A DNA stretch of 59,974 bases from assembly GCA_031269795.1 (NCBI GenBank), contig JAISYR010000001.1, positions 1 to 59,974 of the forward strand, read 5' to 3'. A program made the position numbers and the translations under genes. Source of the DNA: Puniceicoccales bacterium. GTDB lineage: Bacteria; Verrucomicrobiota; Verrucomicrobiia; Opitutales; JAIRKQ01. The notes beneath the pieces were generated by a model. The model saw only the letters and a program-made list of their open reading frames with translations. It did no database searches and was not told the DNA's origin. Shown piece after piece: positions 17,351 through 25,560 of this stretch. The first letter of the stretch is position 1. Each line of letters starts with the position of its first letter.

Positions 17351-18105
17351 TGGTACCAAAAATATCAGTCAAAAATCTAAACATGGCCTACGATAAGTAC
17401 ATGGTCATGCGAAATCTTTCATTCGATGTGCAACAAGGAGAAATTTTTCTGATAATCGGCCAGAGTGGGTGTGGCAAAAGCACACTGTTAAAATACTTAC
17501 TTGGCCTTAGGCGGGTCAATCATCAGAAAATTTTCTACGATGGCAGGGATATCAACTCCGTAATCAATGTCCCCAGCTTTTACGGGGAAAAAATAGGGGT
17601 ATTATACCAGGGTGGAGCATTGTGGAGTTCTATGACTTTGGCAGAAAATGTGGCACTGCCATTGGAAACGTACACACCTCTAGGCAGGGAAGAAATCGAA
17701 GAAATCGTTACTCTGAAACTGTCACTGGTTGGGCTCAAAGGATTTGAAAATTTCTATCCATCACAAATTTCCGGAGGTATGCAAAAACGTGCCGGTTTAG
17801 CAAGGGCCATAGCCCTCGACCCAGAGATATTATTTTTTGATGAACCTTCGGCTGGCCTCGATTCTGTTTCCGCAAAGCGGCTAGATGATTTAATACTGGA
17901 GCTCAAGGAAAGCCTCGGGATTACGGTTGTTATTGTTACCCATGACCTGGCGAGTATTTTCGCAATTGGGACTCGGGCTATCTACCTAGACGTCGAATCA
18001 AAAACAATTACGGCAATGGGGACACCCCATGAGCTTTTGATGTCTTCGAATGATAAAAATGTTATAGCTTTCCTGTCGAGGGGAACAAAAATCGCCCAGG
18101 GTTAG
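17347..18105 (+). CDS. mlaF: MlaF-type ABC transporter ATP-binding protein
   Basis: A 252-residue ABC ATPase. Walker A is GQSGCGKST (38-46), the signature is ISGGMQKRAGLARA, and Walker B is EILFFDEPSAGLD followed by the switch histidine in VIVTHDL. MQKRAGLARAIA is typical of MlaF rather than of importer ATPases. Its ATG overlaps the mlaE stop by 4 bp (ATGA), indicating translational coupling. The stop codon also overlaps that of the convergent tsaE by 3 bp, so there is no room for a conventional terminator between them. Confidence 0.92.
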   Translation: MMVPKISVKNLNMAYDKYMVMRNLSFDVQQGEIFLIIGQSGCGKSTLLKYLLGLRRVNHQKIFYDGRDINSVINVPSFYGEKIGVLYQGGALWSSMTLAENVALPLETYTPLGREEIEEIVTLKLSLVGLKGFENFYPSQISGGMQKRAGLARAIALDPEILFFDEPSAGLDSVSAKRLDDLILELKESLGITVVIVTHDLASIFAIGTRAIYLDVESKTITAMGTPHELLMSSNDKNVIAFLSRGTKIAQG

Positions 18106-18569
18106 TTCCTTCGGAGAAAGGTCGACCGGGAAGGTTGATGTGGCCGAATGCAAATCGTCCTAGAAAAATCATCGTTCATCGCAAATATGATCTTAAAGGT
18201 GCACGTTTCCAGAAAATTGTATAGCCGTTCTGGCCATTCCACAACCAAATGATATGGCGGTATCAGGAAATCATTGAGCATTAATGCTTCCGTTGCTTGC
18301 TCAGATCCATCGAGGCGGTAAGCATCAATATGTAAAAGAGAAACATTGGATGAATAGATATTTAAAATGTTAAACGATGGACTACGAACCATATCGGATA
18401 TGCCCAATCCATGGGCTAGTCCACCGACGAATGTTGTTTTCCCCGTACCAAGGTCACCGACTAGGGCAATGGATGAGTTGTGTGGCAACAACTGGGCAAA
18501 ATTTGTGGCTAAATTTCGCGTGTCTTTTGCAGTTTTGCAAATTATTTCCACATCAAATAATTGTGACAT
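18102..18569 (-). CDS. tsaE: tRNA threonylcarbamoyladenosine biosynthesis ATPase TsaE
   Basis: A 155-residue P-loop protein with Walker A GDLGTGKTT (38-46) and the family block RSPSFNILNIY, followed by LLHIDAYRLDG and VVEWPERL. TsaE is the ATPase that regenerates the TsaB-TsaD complex for t6A37 modification of ANN-decoding tRNAs. It is the last gene of the reverse-strand group psd, gspE2, CPBP protease, tsaE; its start overlaps the end of the CPBP gene by 17 bp. Confidence 0.92.
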   Translation of the reverse strand: MSQLFDVEIICKTAKDTRNLATNFAQLLPHNSSIALVGDLGTGKTTFVGGLAHGLGISDMVRSPSFNILNIYSSNVSLLHIDAYRLDGSEQATEALMLNDFLIPPYHLVVEWPERLYNFLETCTFKIIFAMNDDFSRTICIRPHQPSRSTFLRRN

Positions 18570-19365
18570 GGGTATTCCAAAGTAGCCCGATGACGGTCAC
18601 TGCATTGAGTAATGCATGCACCAACATCGGTTCGCGTATGTCGGCACTGTGTTCATAGATGTTAATCAAGCATAGGCTCAACATAAATAATCCAGCAAAT
18701 GCTAACAGATTCCAATGTATCAGTGCAAAAATAAATGAGGTAAAGCCAGCTGCTACAAACTTATTTCCTCGCCCCTTCAACGCCCTATATATAAACCCAC
18801 GGAAAATTATTTCTTCTAAAATGGGGGCAATGGTAACTGCCGTAACTGCGCGAATGACTATCACAAAAAGATCCCCAGGATGAGAAAACGATTGAACAAC
18901 GTCCTGTGGGCTAAGGTCGACAGGTACCCCCAAGGAATGTGTAAGCTGCAAAAAGGTGCCCCATAGGAAGCTGGTTCCCCAAAATACTGGTAGAGTCAAT
19001 CCCAAGTTATAGATTGCCGATTTCAACGTACTGAGAAATGGCTGCGTCCCTTGGAAAATTTCTCCGTCAAACCCATGGAGAAATTTGATAGCTGCCAGCA
19101 TAAGGATTAGTGATGTTAGGCATAGTATTATCACAGATATGGCCTCTGTTTTTTCAAATTTTAAGGCTTTGGCAACCAACCACAGCAATGTTTGGGAAAC
19201 CCAACCAAGTATCTCAAAAAAAACACCAATACGGATAAATTTCCACATACTAATATTTAAAGCTCTAACTCCAATGTCATCGTCGGGTTGATTATTGAGT
19301 CTATGCAACACACAGGCGATAATAAATGTTGGTATGTAGATTTTTGTGAAGGATTCCATAAACAT
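18553..19365 (-). CDS. CPBP family intramembrane metalloprotease
   Basis: A 270-residue integral membrane protein with about six to eight hydrophobic segments. The CPBP (Abi/CAAX protease) motifs are EEIIFRG (E184, E185, R189), the histidine H217 in ALIHWN, and HALLNA (H250, N254) near the C-terminus. These residues form the metalloglutamate active site in Rce1-like proteases. The substrate in bacteria is usually unknown. The start is ATG at 19365 with another ATG two codons on. It overlaps tsaE by 17 bp and follows gspE2 by 29 bp. Confidence 0.85.
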   Translation of the reverse strand: MFMESFTKIYIPTFIIACVLHRLNNQPDDDIGVRALNISMWKFIRIGVFFEILGWVSQTLLWLVAKALKFEKTEAISVIILCLTSLILMLAAIKFLHGFDGEIFQGTQPFLSTLKSAIYNLGLTLPVFWGTSFLWGTFLQLTHSLGVPVDLSPQDVVQSFSHPGDLFVIVIRAVTAVTIAPILEEIIFRGFIYRALKGRGNKFVAAGFTSFIFALIHWNLLAFAGLFMLSLCLINIYEHSADIREPMLVHALLNAVTVIGLLWNTHVTII

Positions 19366-19394
19366 TTAAAAAATTGCCATGGGAAGTAGTTTAG

Positions 19395-20387
19395 TCAAGC
19401 GTTCCTAATAGGAATGATTGGTTTGTTCAATTTGATTGCGTCTTGCATGGTACCATCGATAAAAAGAGCATCGAATTTTGCAAAACGTTTGAAGTTCATT
19501 GGCGAAAATGGGGGTTGATCCGGCGATGGATCAAGCTTTTCCAGCCATTGACATACAACGCAGCGCAGTGCCTCCGCGATTAGGGTCTTGTCTATTCCCA
19601 AATCAAGCAACCTGGGGATTGCTCCAATGGCATCGTTGGCATGCAATGTTGCTAAAACACAATGCCCCGTAATTGCCGCCCGAATTGCAAGTTCCGCCGT
19701 CTCTCTATCCCGAATTTCACCGACAAATATTACGTCGGGGTCATGGCGTAGAAAAGCGCGTAGGGCACATGAAAAAGAGAATCCGATAGTAACATTGATG
19801 TTGCTTTGGGAAATTCCATCTATGCGTTGTTCGACGGGTTCTTCGCAGGTTAAAATTTTTATCTCATCGCTTTTTATTTCGCGCAATACGCCATATAGTG
19901 TAGTTGACTTGCCACATCCCGTAGGCCCAACGAACAATGTCAGCCCGCTTTGATGGGTGATATTTTTTAGAAAGTTTCTTAATTCATCGTAGTTGCGCAT
20001 TAGGTTGTCCAGGGAAAAAATATCGGCACAGTTGTTCAATATGCGCACTACGACACTTTCGCCGTACTGGGTCGGCAGACATGATATGCGAAATTCAATC
20101 TCATTTCCATTGATTAGGCGTGAGATACTACCGTCCTGGGGTAGTCTGGTTTCGGAGATGTTGAGGTTAGCCAACACTTTTAGGCGAGAAAATACGGGCT
20201 TGGCAATTTCTTCCATACAATTTTCAAGGGGTATCAAATCTCCATCTATGCGATAGCGTATCACAAATTTGCCGTCAAAAGTTTCAAAGTGGATATCGGA
20301 AGCGTGTAAGGCAACCGCTTCACCCAAGGTTTTATCTATGAACCGAGCGATTGGGCTATCTTCTTGAAAAATTATATTATCTACCAT
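19395..20387 (-). CDS. Short GspE/PilB-type secretion ATPase
   Basis: A 330-residue P-loop ATPase that keeps the core of GspE/PilB: an N2-like part (ASDIHFETFDGKFVIRYRIDG), Walker A GPTGCGKST (154-162), EEPVEQRIDGISQ, Walker B VIFVGEIRD and the His box TGHCVLATLH. Compared with the 553-residue homologue at 11457-13118 it has no N-terminal N1 domain and no zinc-binding CxxC pair, and its C-terminus is short. It could be a second pilus or secretion motor, or a retraction-like ATPase, although the sequence is closer to GspE than to PilT. It lies 2 bp after psd and is surely co-transcribed with it. Confidence 0.85.
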   Translation of the reverse strand: MVDNIIFQEDSPIARFIDKTLGEAVALHASDIHFETFDGKFVIRYRIDGDLIPLENCMEEIAKPVFSRLKVLANLNISETRLPQDGSISRLINGNEIEFRISCLPTQYGESVVVRILNNCADIFSLDNLMRNYDELRNFLKNITHQSGLTLFVGPTGCGKSTTLYGVLREIKSDEIKILTCEEPVEQRIDGISQSNINVTIGFSFSCALRAFLRHDPDVIFVGEIRDRETAELAIRAAITGHCVLATLHANDAIGAIPRLLDLGIDKTLIAEALRCVVCQWLEKLDPSPDQPPFSPMNFKRFAKFDALFIDGTMQDAIKLNKPIIPIRNA

Positions 20388-20389
20388 TG

Positions 20390-21283
20390 TTATATGATCG
20401 TAGCCACCTCATCTCCCATTAGGACATAGGTTTCTACGCCGGAGGCAGTGTTTTCCAAAATGTCATCCGAAAATTGTATGCGTCCATTTTCAAAGATCAG
20501 AATTACCGTCGAACCACCGAACTCGAAATAACCCTTTTCGTCTCCCTTGAGGGCAGATTTTCTAGGAACGAAAGTTTGTTGGATGGACCCGACGCAGGTG
20601 GCACCTATTTCAACCATTAGAATGTCCCCACAGTTTTTCGTGTGCAGCAGCGTTGACGTTTTTTTATTCCTCAGAAAGGTATCGACCATCCCATTCATTG
20701 CCGTTGGGTGAATGGAGGAATATTCTCCTTTTATCAGGAATGTTTTATCCGGTACGCATGCGATGGGAAAGTGAAACCTATGATAGTCGATAGGCGCAAG
20801 CCTGGATATTAGGACACTACCGTTGGTAAATTTTTTGGCTGTTACTTTATTGACGATCAAGTCCTCCACCGACAGTTGTTCTCCTTTTATGAAAAATGGA
20901 GAAAGGTTTCTCATATTGACATAGGCCAGATGTCTACCGTCGACAGGTGTAGTAATGGTATTGGATTTTGGAGAAATTGGACGGGCCGAGGGTTTTAATT
21001 TTCGAATGAAGAAATCGTTGAATGATGTAAACTCACTGACTTTTTTTTCGAAGGAATCGCTTTTTAAATTATATTTTTCCACGAAAGGTTTAATTTTATT
21101 CCTACTAGCTGGGCTGGATGCAAACTTTCCAAAAAGAACGGAAAATAGTTTCCGTTTAAATAGTAATGCTGTTGCCAGCTTTCCTAGAGCCGTCGAATAT
21201 GCCAATCGTATCCACAACTCTCCTACAATTTTCTCTTCCTCCACGGCATTGGTATAGCGATTAAAAAACACAACCTCTTTCAT
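20390..21283 (-). CDS. psd: Phosphatidylserine decarboxylase proenzyme
   Basis: A 297-residue membrane-associated proenzyme making phosphatidylethanolamine from phosphatidylserine. The self-cleavage site GGST is at 256-259, S258 becoming the pyruvoyl group. The catalytic triad partners are D115 in PVDG and H168 in DYHRFHFP; H192 in IHPTAMNG is also conserved. The size fits the bacterial type I enzyme, though the N-terminal region resembles the longer eukaryotic/chlamydial form. It is the first gene of the operon with gspE2, CPBP protease and tsaE. Upstream lies non-coding sequence and an IS982 scrap. Confidence 0.93.
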   Translation of the reverse strand: MKEVVFFNRYTNAVEEEKIVGELWIRLAYSTALGKLATALLFKRKLFSVLFGKFASSPASRNKIKPFVEKYNLKSDSFEKKVSEFTSFNDFFIRKLKPSARPISPKSNTITTPVDGRHLAYVNMRNLSPFFIKGEQLSVEDLIVNKVTAKKFTNGSVLISRLAPIDYHRFHFPIACVPDKTFLIKGEYSSIHPTAMNGMVDTFLRNKKTSTLLHTKNCGDILMVEIGATCVGSIQQTFVPRKSALKGDEKGYFEFGGSTVILIFENGRIQFSDDILENTASGVETYVLMGDEVATII

Positions 21284-21460
21284 CGAGACGCCATGATAAT
21301 TATTGCTACAAAAAAATCAATGGCTAAAATCAAAGCCTTCATCGTTAATGTGTTCAGGTAAAAACAAAACTGATGCATTTTTTTGCCAGTTTTACAAATA
21401 CGAGTACCGAATAATGTGAACTTTTGTATGAAAAATAGCGAAATGACAATTATGCATGTG

Positions 21461-21817
21461 TCATTGATTTTTCGTGGAAATTCGGGAAAAATAACGACGC
21501 CTTCCCCGTCGTTTTATCTGTTTCATAAATGAGGAATAATTTGGCACTTTTGAGAAAAAAGGTCGTAAAAACTCTCCGTTTACCCATCGGTAGAATGTCT
21601 TGAAATCCCTGCATTTACTTGGCGTGAACCACATTTGTATGGTCAAAATTTCACTTGCCCACAATCCGCTCTTCCGTCCTCTCCTTTCTTTTTGTTCTAT
21701 CTTTTTTTTCTTGTAAAGATCGTTCATAGACACAAAAAGCTTCGTCGGTCTTAGGGTTGTGTTTTTCATCCATCTTCCCTAAGATTTTTTTCTGCTTCTT
21801 TTATTTTGAGATTCGCG
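21461..21817 (-). mobile_element. IS982-type element, 5' fragment
   Basis: A truncated insertion sequence on the minus strand. Its outer end is a 21-22 bp repeat (21797-21818) identical to both ends of the second copy at 23257-24065. It encodes the first 102 residues of a transposase with the IS982-like block SEILTIQMWF, CRDFKTFYRW and PNYSSFMKQ, corresponding to the N-terminal helical domain. The catalytic part is missing: similarity to the second copy stops around 21500. Between the repeat and the MNDLYKKKK block this copy has roughly 70 bp that the second copy has lost. Confidence 0.7.
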
Positions 21818-22136
21818 TTAGGCAAAAATGGTTTGTGAGAGGAGCGAGGGGGGCAAGAAAACGAAAGAATAGGAAAATAGGAAAACGGTAAAGTAGCAGA
21901 AAGACAGGTGATACCCTACGCGTTTTTGTCTTTGTTTTATACGCAAATATCACCAGGGAGGTTGAAATTATTTCCGCTTATTTCTTAGAATGCTTTCGAA
22001 TTCGAAAAATTTTGTCTGGTTTTTGGATTGTCTAGCGAAAATATGGTAAATATTTCGGACTGTTTTGTTAATTAAATATTAAATTATTGTGTTGGATCAA
22101 TAGTACTTGACTTCTCTTTTTATATTAGATAGGCGC
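21818..22136. other. Gene-free region, 319 bp
   Basis: No supportable gene. The first part is purine-rich on the plus strand (runs of GA and GGGG around 21838-21900), the rest is AT-rich. It probably holds the promoter of the next gene, but I see no convincing -35/-10 pair at the right spacing. It is bounded on the left by the end of an IS982-type fragment. Confidence 0.5.
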
Positions 22137-22655
22137 ATGAACATGAATATTAATGGGCTTACGCCTAAACGGCAACAGGAATTATTGGACCGTTATAGTC
22201 GACTTAGCAGAGAACAAAACGGGCAGAGGATTTTGCAAGATGCGGGCGTGGCTTACCCAGATCCGACCTTTGATAGAACATTCAAGTGGCTGATGGGACC
22301 GGATAACTCTGATATTGAGAGGACTGTTTTTGATTCGATGGTGTTTTTAACATATAGAGGCTTGGTGACTAGAAGAGTACACACCGTTGGGTATATCTCA
22401 CAAATGACGATCAATATCTTGAAAGTAAAGGGAGCTGTCGGCATGGATGTTAGCCAACGAAGAAACGAGCGTAGACGCGTAAAAGACGCTTTCAAAGCAT
22501 CACTTAGGCAACGCTATCCAGAACTCATCAAGGAAGGTGAGAGTTTTAAAGATTTGTGGGTTTCTCAGTCAAACGATGATGTAAAACTCAGGTTGAAAAG
22601 CGCAACCTTAGGACAGCCTACGAAGTTTTATGTTTTCTGCGGCTGGCATCCTTGA
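22137..22655 (+). CDS. Hypothetical protein, possible Rpn/PD-(D/E)XK-like fragment
   Basis: A 172-residue protein from the ATG at 22137. The segment YPDPTFDRTFKWLMGPDNSD resembles the N-terminal signature of the Rpn/PDDEXK_2 transposase-nuclease family (DPTFDxxFKxLFG), but the later catalytic residues of that family are not seen. The remainder is basic and helical. After the stop at 22655, a different frame stays open from about 22579 to 22733 with protein-like content (QLVNEGNDKEPNPDKAEQLG), so a frameshift near the 3' end is possible. It lies in the IS-flanked accessory patch. The family call is a weak resemblance only. Confidence 0.45.
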   Translation: MNMNINGLTPKRQQELLDRYSRLSREQNGQRILQDAGVAYPDPTFDRTFKWLMGPDNSDIERTVFDSMVFLTYRGLVTRRVHTVGYISQMTINILKVKGAVGMDVSQRRNERRRVKDAFKASLRQRYPELIKEGESFKDLWVSQSNDDVKLRLKSATLGQPTKFYVFCGWHP

Positions 22656-22777
22656 CTTCTCAGCTGGTGAACGAAGGAAATGATAAAGAACCAAATCCGG
22701 ACAAAGCAGAGCAATTAGGTGAATGGGAGCTATGAACAAGAATTTTTAATCCTATAATCAGAAAGGTATATAATCTT

Positions 22778-23362
22778 ATGAATACAAATAATGTTGAAAT
22801 TCCAGGTGCTCAAGAGCAATATCTCGGCGTTTGGAACGAGAAAGATAACACACAAAATGCTGTTGATGCTCTTGTTGATTCTTTGGAACTTATTAAGTTT
22901 GTTCCCAATGAACAAAAAGCAGAAGCTATACGCCAATGGGCAGATAAAACATTTCTAAATCCAAAAAATTTAGGTATTAGGCAAACGATTATTGCCCAAA
23001 TCCAAGATAGACAAAATGAATTTGATGATGGCGTTGTTGAAATTCTTCAGAATGAGTATAATCGAGCAGTAGCATCGGGGGCGCCTGCAACTCCGTCAAG
23101 GACAGGAGATTTTGAACCGCAGCCATTACCACCACCAGCAGATCTGGGAGTTACGCCTCCGCTAAGGCAAGGAGGAAGTGATTTTGGTAGAGTTGCGAGA
23201 TTGACAAATCAAATAGCAGACTACATTGATGGGACAATGAATGAGTTTAATTCTTACGCGAATCTCAAAATAAAAGAGGCAGAACATGAACGATCTTTGC
23301 AAGAAAAAAAAGATAGAACAGAAGGAAAGGAGAGGACGGAAGAGCGGATTGTGGGTAAGTAA
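22778..23362 (+). CDS. Hypothetical protein with IS-derived C-terminus
   Basis: A 194-residue reading frame. I do not recognise the native part (residues 1 to about 159), which is acidic and helical with a proline-rich linker (FEPQPLPPPADLGVTPPL). From residue 160 the codons lie inside the IS982-type element that begins at 23256-23257: the terminal repeat is translated as ANLKIKEAE and the rest runs through the transposase gene in another frame, ending KERTEERIVGK. So the original gene was cut by the insertion and gained a highly charged tail of about 35 residues. AAAGG about 10 bp upstream of the ATG can serve as ribosome binding site. No continuation of the native gene is seen beyond the IS. 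Confidence 0.6.
   Translation: MNTNNVEIPGAQEQYLGVWNEKDNTQNAVDALVDSLELIKFVPNEQKAEAIRQWADKTFLNPKNLGIRQTIIAQIQDRQNEFDDGVVEILQNEYNRAVASGAPATPSRTGDFEPQPLPPPADLGVTPPLRQGGSDFGRVARLTNQIADYIDGTMNEFNSYANLKIKEAEHERSLQEKKDRTEGKERTEERIVGK
23256..23277 (+). repeat. IS982-type left terminal inverted repeat
   Basis: Left end of the element, reading ACGCGAATCTCAAAATAAAA then GA. It is the exact reverse complement of 24045-24066 and of the end of the fragment at 21797-21818. It lies inside the reading frame of the 194-residue hypothetical protein. Confidence 0.85.
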
Positions 23363-24065
23363 AATTTTGACCGTACAAATATGGTTCAACCTAAGTAAAT
23401 GCAGGGATTTCAAGACATTTTATCGGGGAGCAAACGGAGAGTTTTTCGACCATTTCCCCCAAAAATGCCAAATTATTCCTCATTTATGAAACAGATAAAA
23501 CGAAGGAAGGAAGGCGTTCCATTTTATTGGCAAGATGGGGCGAAGTAAGGGTACTTTTTGCATCGATTCGACGCCACTTCCAGTGTGCAAAAATGTACGC
23601 CATCGAAACCACAAAACATTCAAAAATATGGCAAATTAGACCCATTCATCGGTCTCCACAACGTTTGGGTTAAAATTGCATCTCGTCCTGAGTGCATCCC
23701 AAAAATTTGTGAAATTTTCCCTAAAACCAGGAAATTTACACGACGTTTCCTGTGCCGAAGAAGTGCTCGCTGGCTGTACAGGGACAGTGATTGGCGATAA
23801 GCGGATATGTTTCCACCACCCTCAGAGATTCTTTGGTAAAAAAGGGTATACGGTTCGTTGCTAAACACCGCCAAAATATGGCTCCCAACTCCCGGGAAGA
23901 AAAAAGATTCCTTAAAAAACGGTCCATCATAGAAACTATGATCGGAAAATTTGAAAATTTCTTCGATGAAACACTTTCCCGTTTCCGCTCCGCACAATCC
24001 GCCTATTTTGCCATTTGCGCCCCTATTATTACCTTCAATTTGACTCTTTTATTTTGAGATTCGCG
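23257..24065 (+). mobile_element. IS982-type insertion sequence, degenerate
   Basis: An 809-bp element bounded by perfect 21-bp terminal inverted repeats. The transposase gene is broken by several frameshifts and stops. Fragments in order are MNDLCKKKKIEQKERRG (from 23286), CRDFKTFYRG, then HLVLSASQKFVKFSLKPGNLHDV (here shortened; near 23676-23740), VIGDKR, and KRSIIETMIGKFENFF (near 23911-23960). These correspond to the IS982 order, in which GFKLH, LTPGN..D, GDKGY and the RxxIE block carry the DDE residues. No target duplication is obvious at the outer edges. It is not autonomous in its present state. Confidence 0.75.
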
Positions 24066-24066
24066 T
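24045..24066 (-). repeat. IS982-type right terminal inverted repeat
   Basis: Right end of the element, an exact 22-bp inverted copy of 23256-23277. It ends only 10 bp before the likely -35 box of the efflux operon. Confidence 0.85.
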
Positions 24067-24075
24067 TTAAAAGAT

Positions 24076-24104
24076 TTGACTTTCAATTTGTGGAAAAGTA
24101 TTTT
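24076..24104 (+). promoter_or_regulatory. Putative sigma-70 promoter of the efflux operon
   Basis: TTGACT (24076-24081), a 17-bp spacer and TATTTT (24099-24104). The spacing is ideal and matches are 5/6 and 4/6. Transcription would start about at the ATG at 24112, giving a leaderless or almost leaderless mRNA. It begins 10 bp after the IS982-type right end. Confidence 0.45.
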
Positions 24105-24111
24105 AGCTGAG

Positions 24112-25560
24112 ATGGTGGTCATCGAGAAGTTTTTTTGTAAACTATGTAACCTATTCTTGGTGGGTATATCCGTGGGCTTGCTTGTGGGGTGTAGTATCGA
24201 CAATGGTGGAGTAGCGAAGAAGGGTAATGTCTTTTGGAACCCACCAATCGAGGAAAGCCAGGCGAAGCAGCGGCAATTGCAGAAGTACAGCAATACAAAT
24301 CTTATCCCGGATCTGTCTGCTTCGGCATTGGATTTGCCCATGTTGCTCGACATTGCATTTGAAAATAATCCATCCACGAAGAAAAGTTGGCAAGCAGCCC
24401 GCATAGCAGCGGCACAAAGTGGAAAGGCAGCCAGTATTTTTTTCCCAAGAATAACAATTTCCGGTGTGGCGGAGAAATTGGAGACAAGTACTCGCGAGTC
24501 GAAAAATTCCGCAATGGCATTTTATCCGGCCATTGAGATACAATATTCCATCTTCCAATTCGGAGGACATGCAAAATATGCAGATGCAGCCAGGCAGTTG
24601 CTCTATGCTGCGAATTATCAATACAATCGGGCTCTGCAAACTTTGGCATATGAAGTTCAGAAGTGTTATTTTGCCTTGGACTCTGCAGAAGAAACAGTTA
24701 AAGCCAGTCAAAAAAATTTAGACGATGCTTTTGTGGCATATGACGCCGCTTTTATAAAAAATCAGGCTGGATTATCCAACATACAGGATTTTTTACAAGC
24801 GAAGGCCAATAGGTCACGGGCGGAATTTGACCTTGAAAATGCCAATGCACATGTTGAACTGGCCCGGGCAAATTTAGCAACTGCCATAGGAGTTCCAGTT
24901 TCCGAGGCTGTACGAATCGTCCAATCCAGTGATGAAAATGACATTAAAGACTTGGATATTAATGTGCAAGATCTAATAGCCGGAGCAATGCAAACACGGC
25001 AAGATATGTTGGCCCAATATTCGATTATCACAGCCAAAAAGGATATGACGTGGACTAATTCCTCGAAACTGTTGCCGGAATTGGTTATCGGTGGGGCCGG
25101 CAATAGGAAATGGTTCCGCGGAGGAAATGACTATTTTAATAATTTTAATGTCTATGCGTCCCTGCGGTGGACCATATTCGACGGATTTAGTAATATGTAC
25201 GATGTTATTGAATCGCGGGCTGCCCTGAGAAGTGCTGAGCAGGAATTAAAACGAATGCAACTGTCCATTGCTTCCGACGTCTGGGCAAAATATTATGCGT
25301 TCAAATCCGCCATAAAACAGCTTAATGCTGCAAGGAACTACGAACAATCTGCCCAGGAATCCTTTGATTCCATTGTGATCGCATATAAGGGAGGACTTTC
25401 TTCATTTGGTGATCTGATGGCAGCACAAACGCAATTGGCAACGGCGAGGAAGCAAACGGTGGTGTCGAAAAATAGTTTGTCGGTGGCAGTGGTTGACTTG
25501 GCCTATGTCATAGGCATAGTAAATTTTGAGAATAAAAATAATATACAACAATATAGATAA
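24112..25560 (+). CDS. TolC-type outer membrane efflux lipoprotein
   Basis: A 482-residue outer membrane factor. The start at 24112 gives a lipoprotein signal peptide with lipobox LLVGC (cysteine about residue 27), as in OprM/NodT-type proteins. The mature part is long helices and alternating strands with the duplicated OMF pattern: ALQTLAYEVQKCYFALDSA in the first half and FDSIVIAYKGGLSSFGDLMAAQ in the second. It would form the trimeric outer-membrane channel for the RND pump encoded next. Its stop overlaps the ATG of the adaptor gene by 1 bp (TAATG). No good Shine-Dalgarno is present. Confidence 0.88.
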   Translation: MVVIEKFFCKLCNLFLVGISVGLLVGCSIDNGGVAKKGNVFWNPPIEESQAKQRQLQKYSNTNLIPDLSASALDLPMLLDIAFENNPSTKKSWQAARIAAAQSGKAASIFFPRITISGVAEKLETSTRESKNSAMAFYPAIEIQYSIFQFGGHAKYADAARQLLYAANYQYNRALQTLAYEVQKCYFALDSAEETVKASQKNLDDAFVAYDAAFIKNQAGLSNIQDFLQAKANRSRAEFDLENANAHVELARANLATAIGVPVSEAVRIVQSSDENDIKDLDINVQDLIAGAMQTRQDMLAQYSIITAKKDMTWTNSSKLLPELVIGGAGNRKWFRGGNDYFNNFNVYASLRWTIFDGFSNMYDVIESRAALRSAEQELKRMQLSIASDVWAKYYAFKSAIKQLNAARNYEQSAQESFDSIVIAYKGGLSSFGDLMAAQTQLATARKQTVVSKNSLSVAVVDLAYVIGIVNFENKNNIQQYR

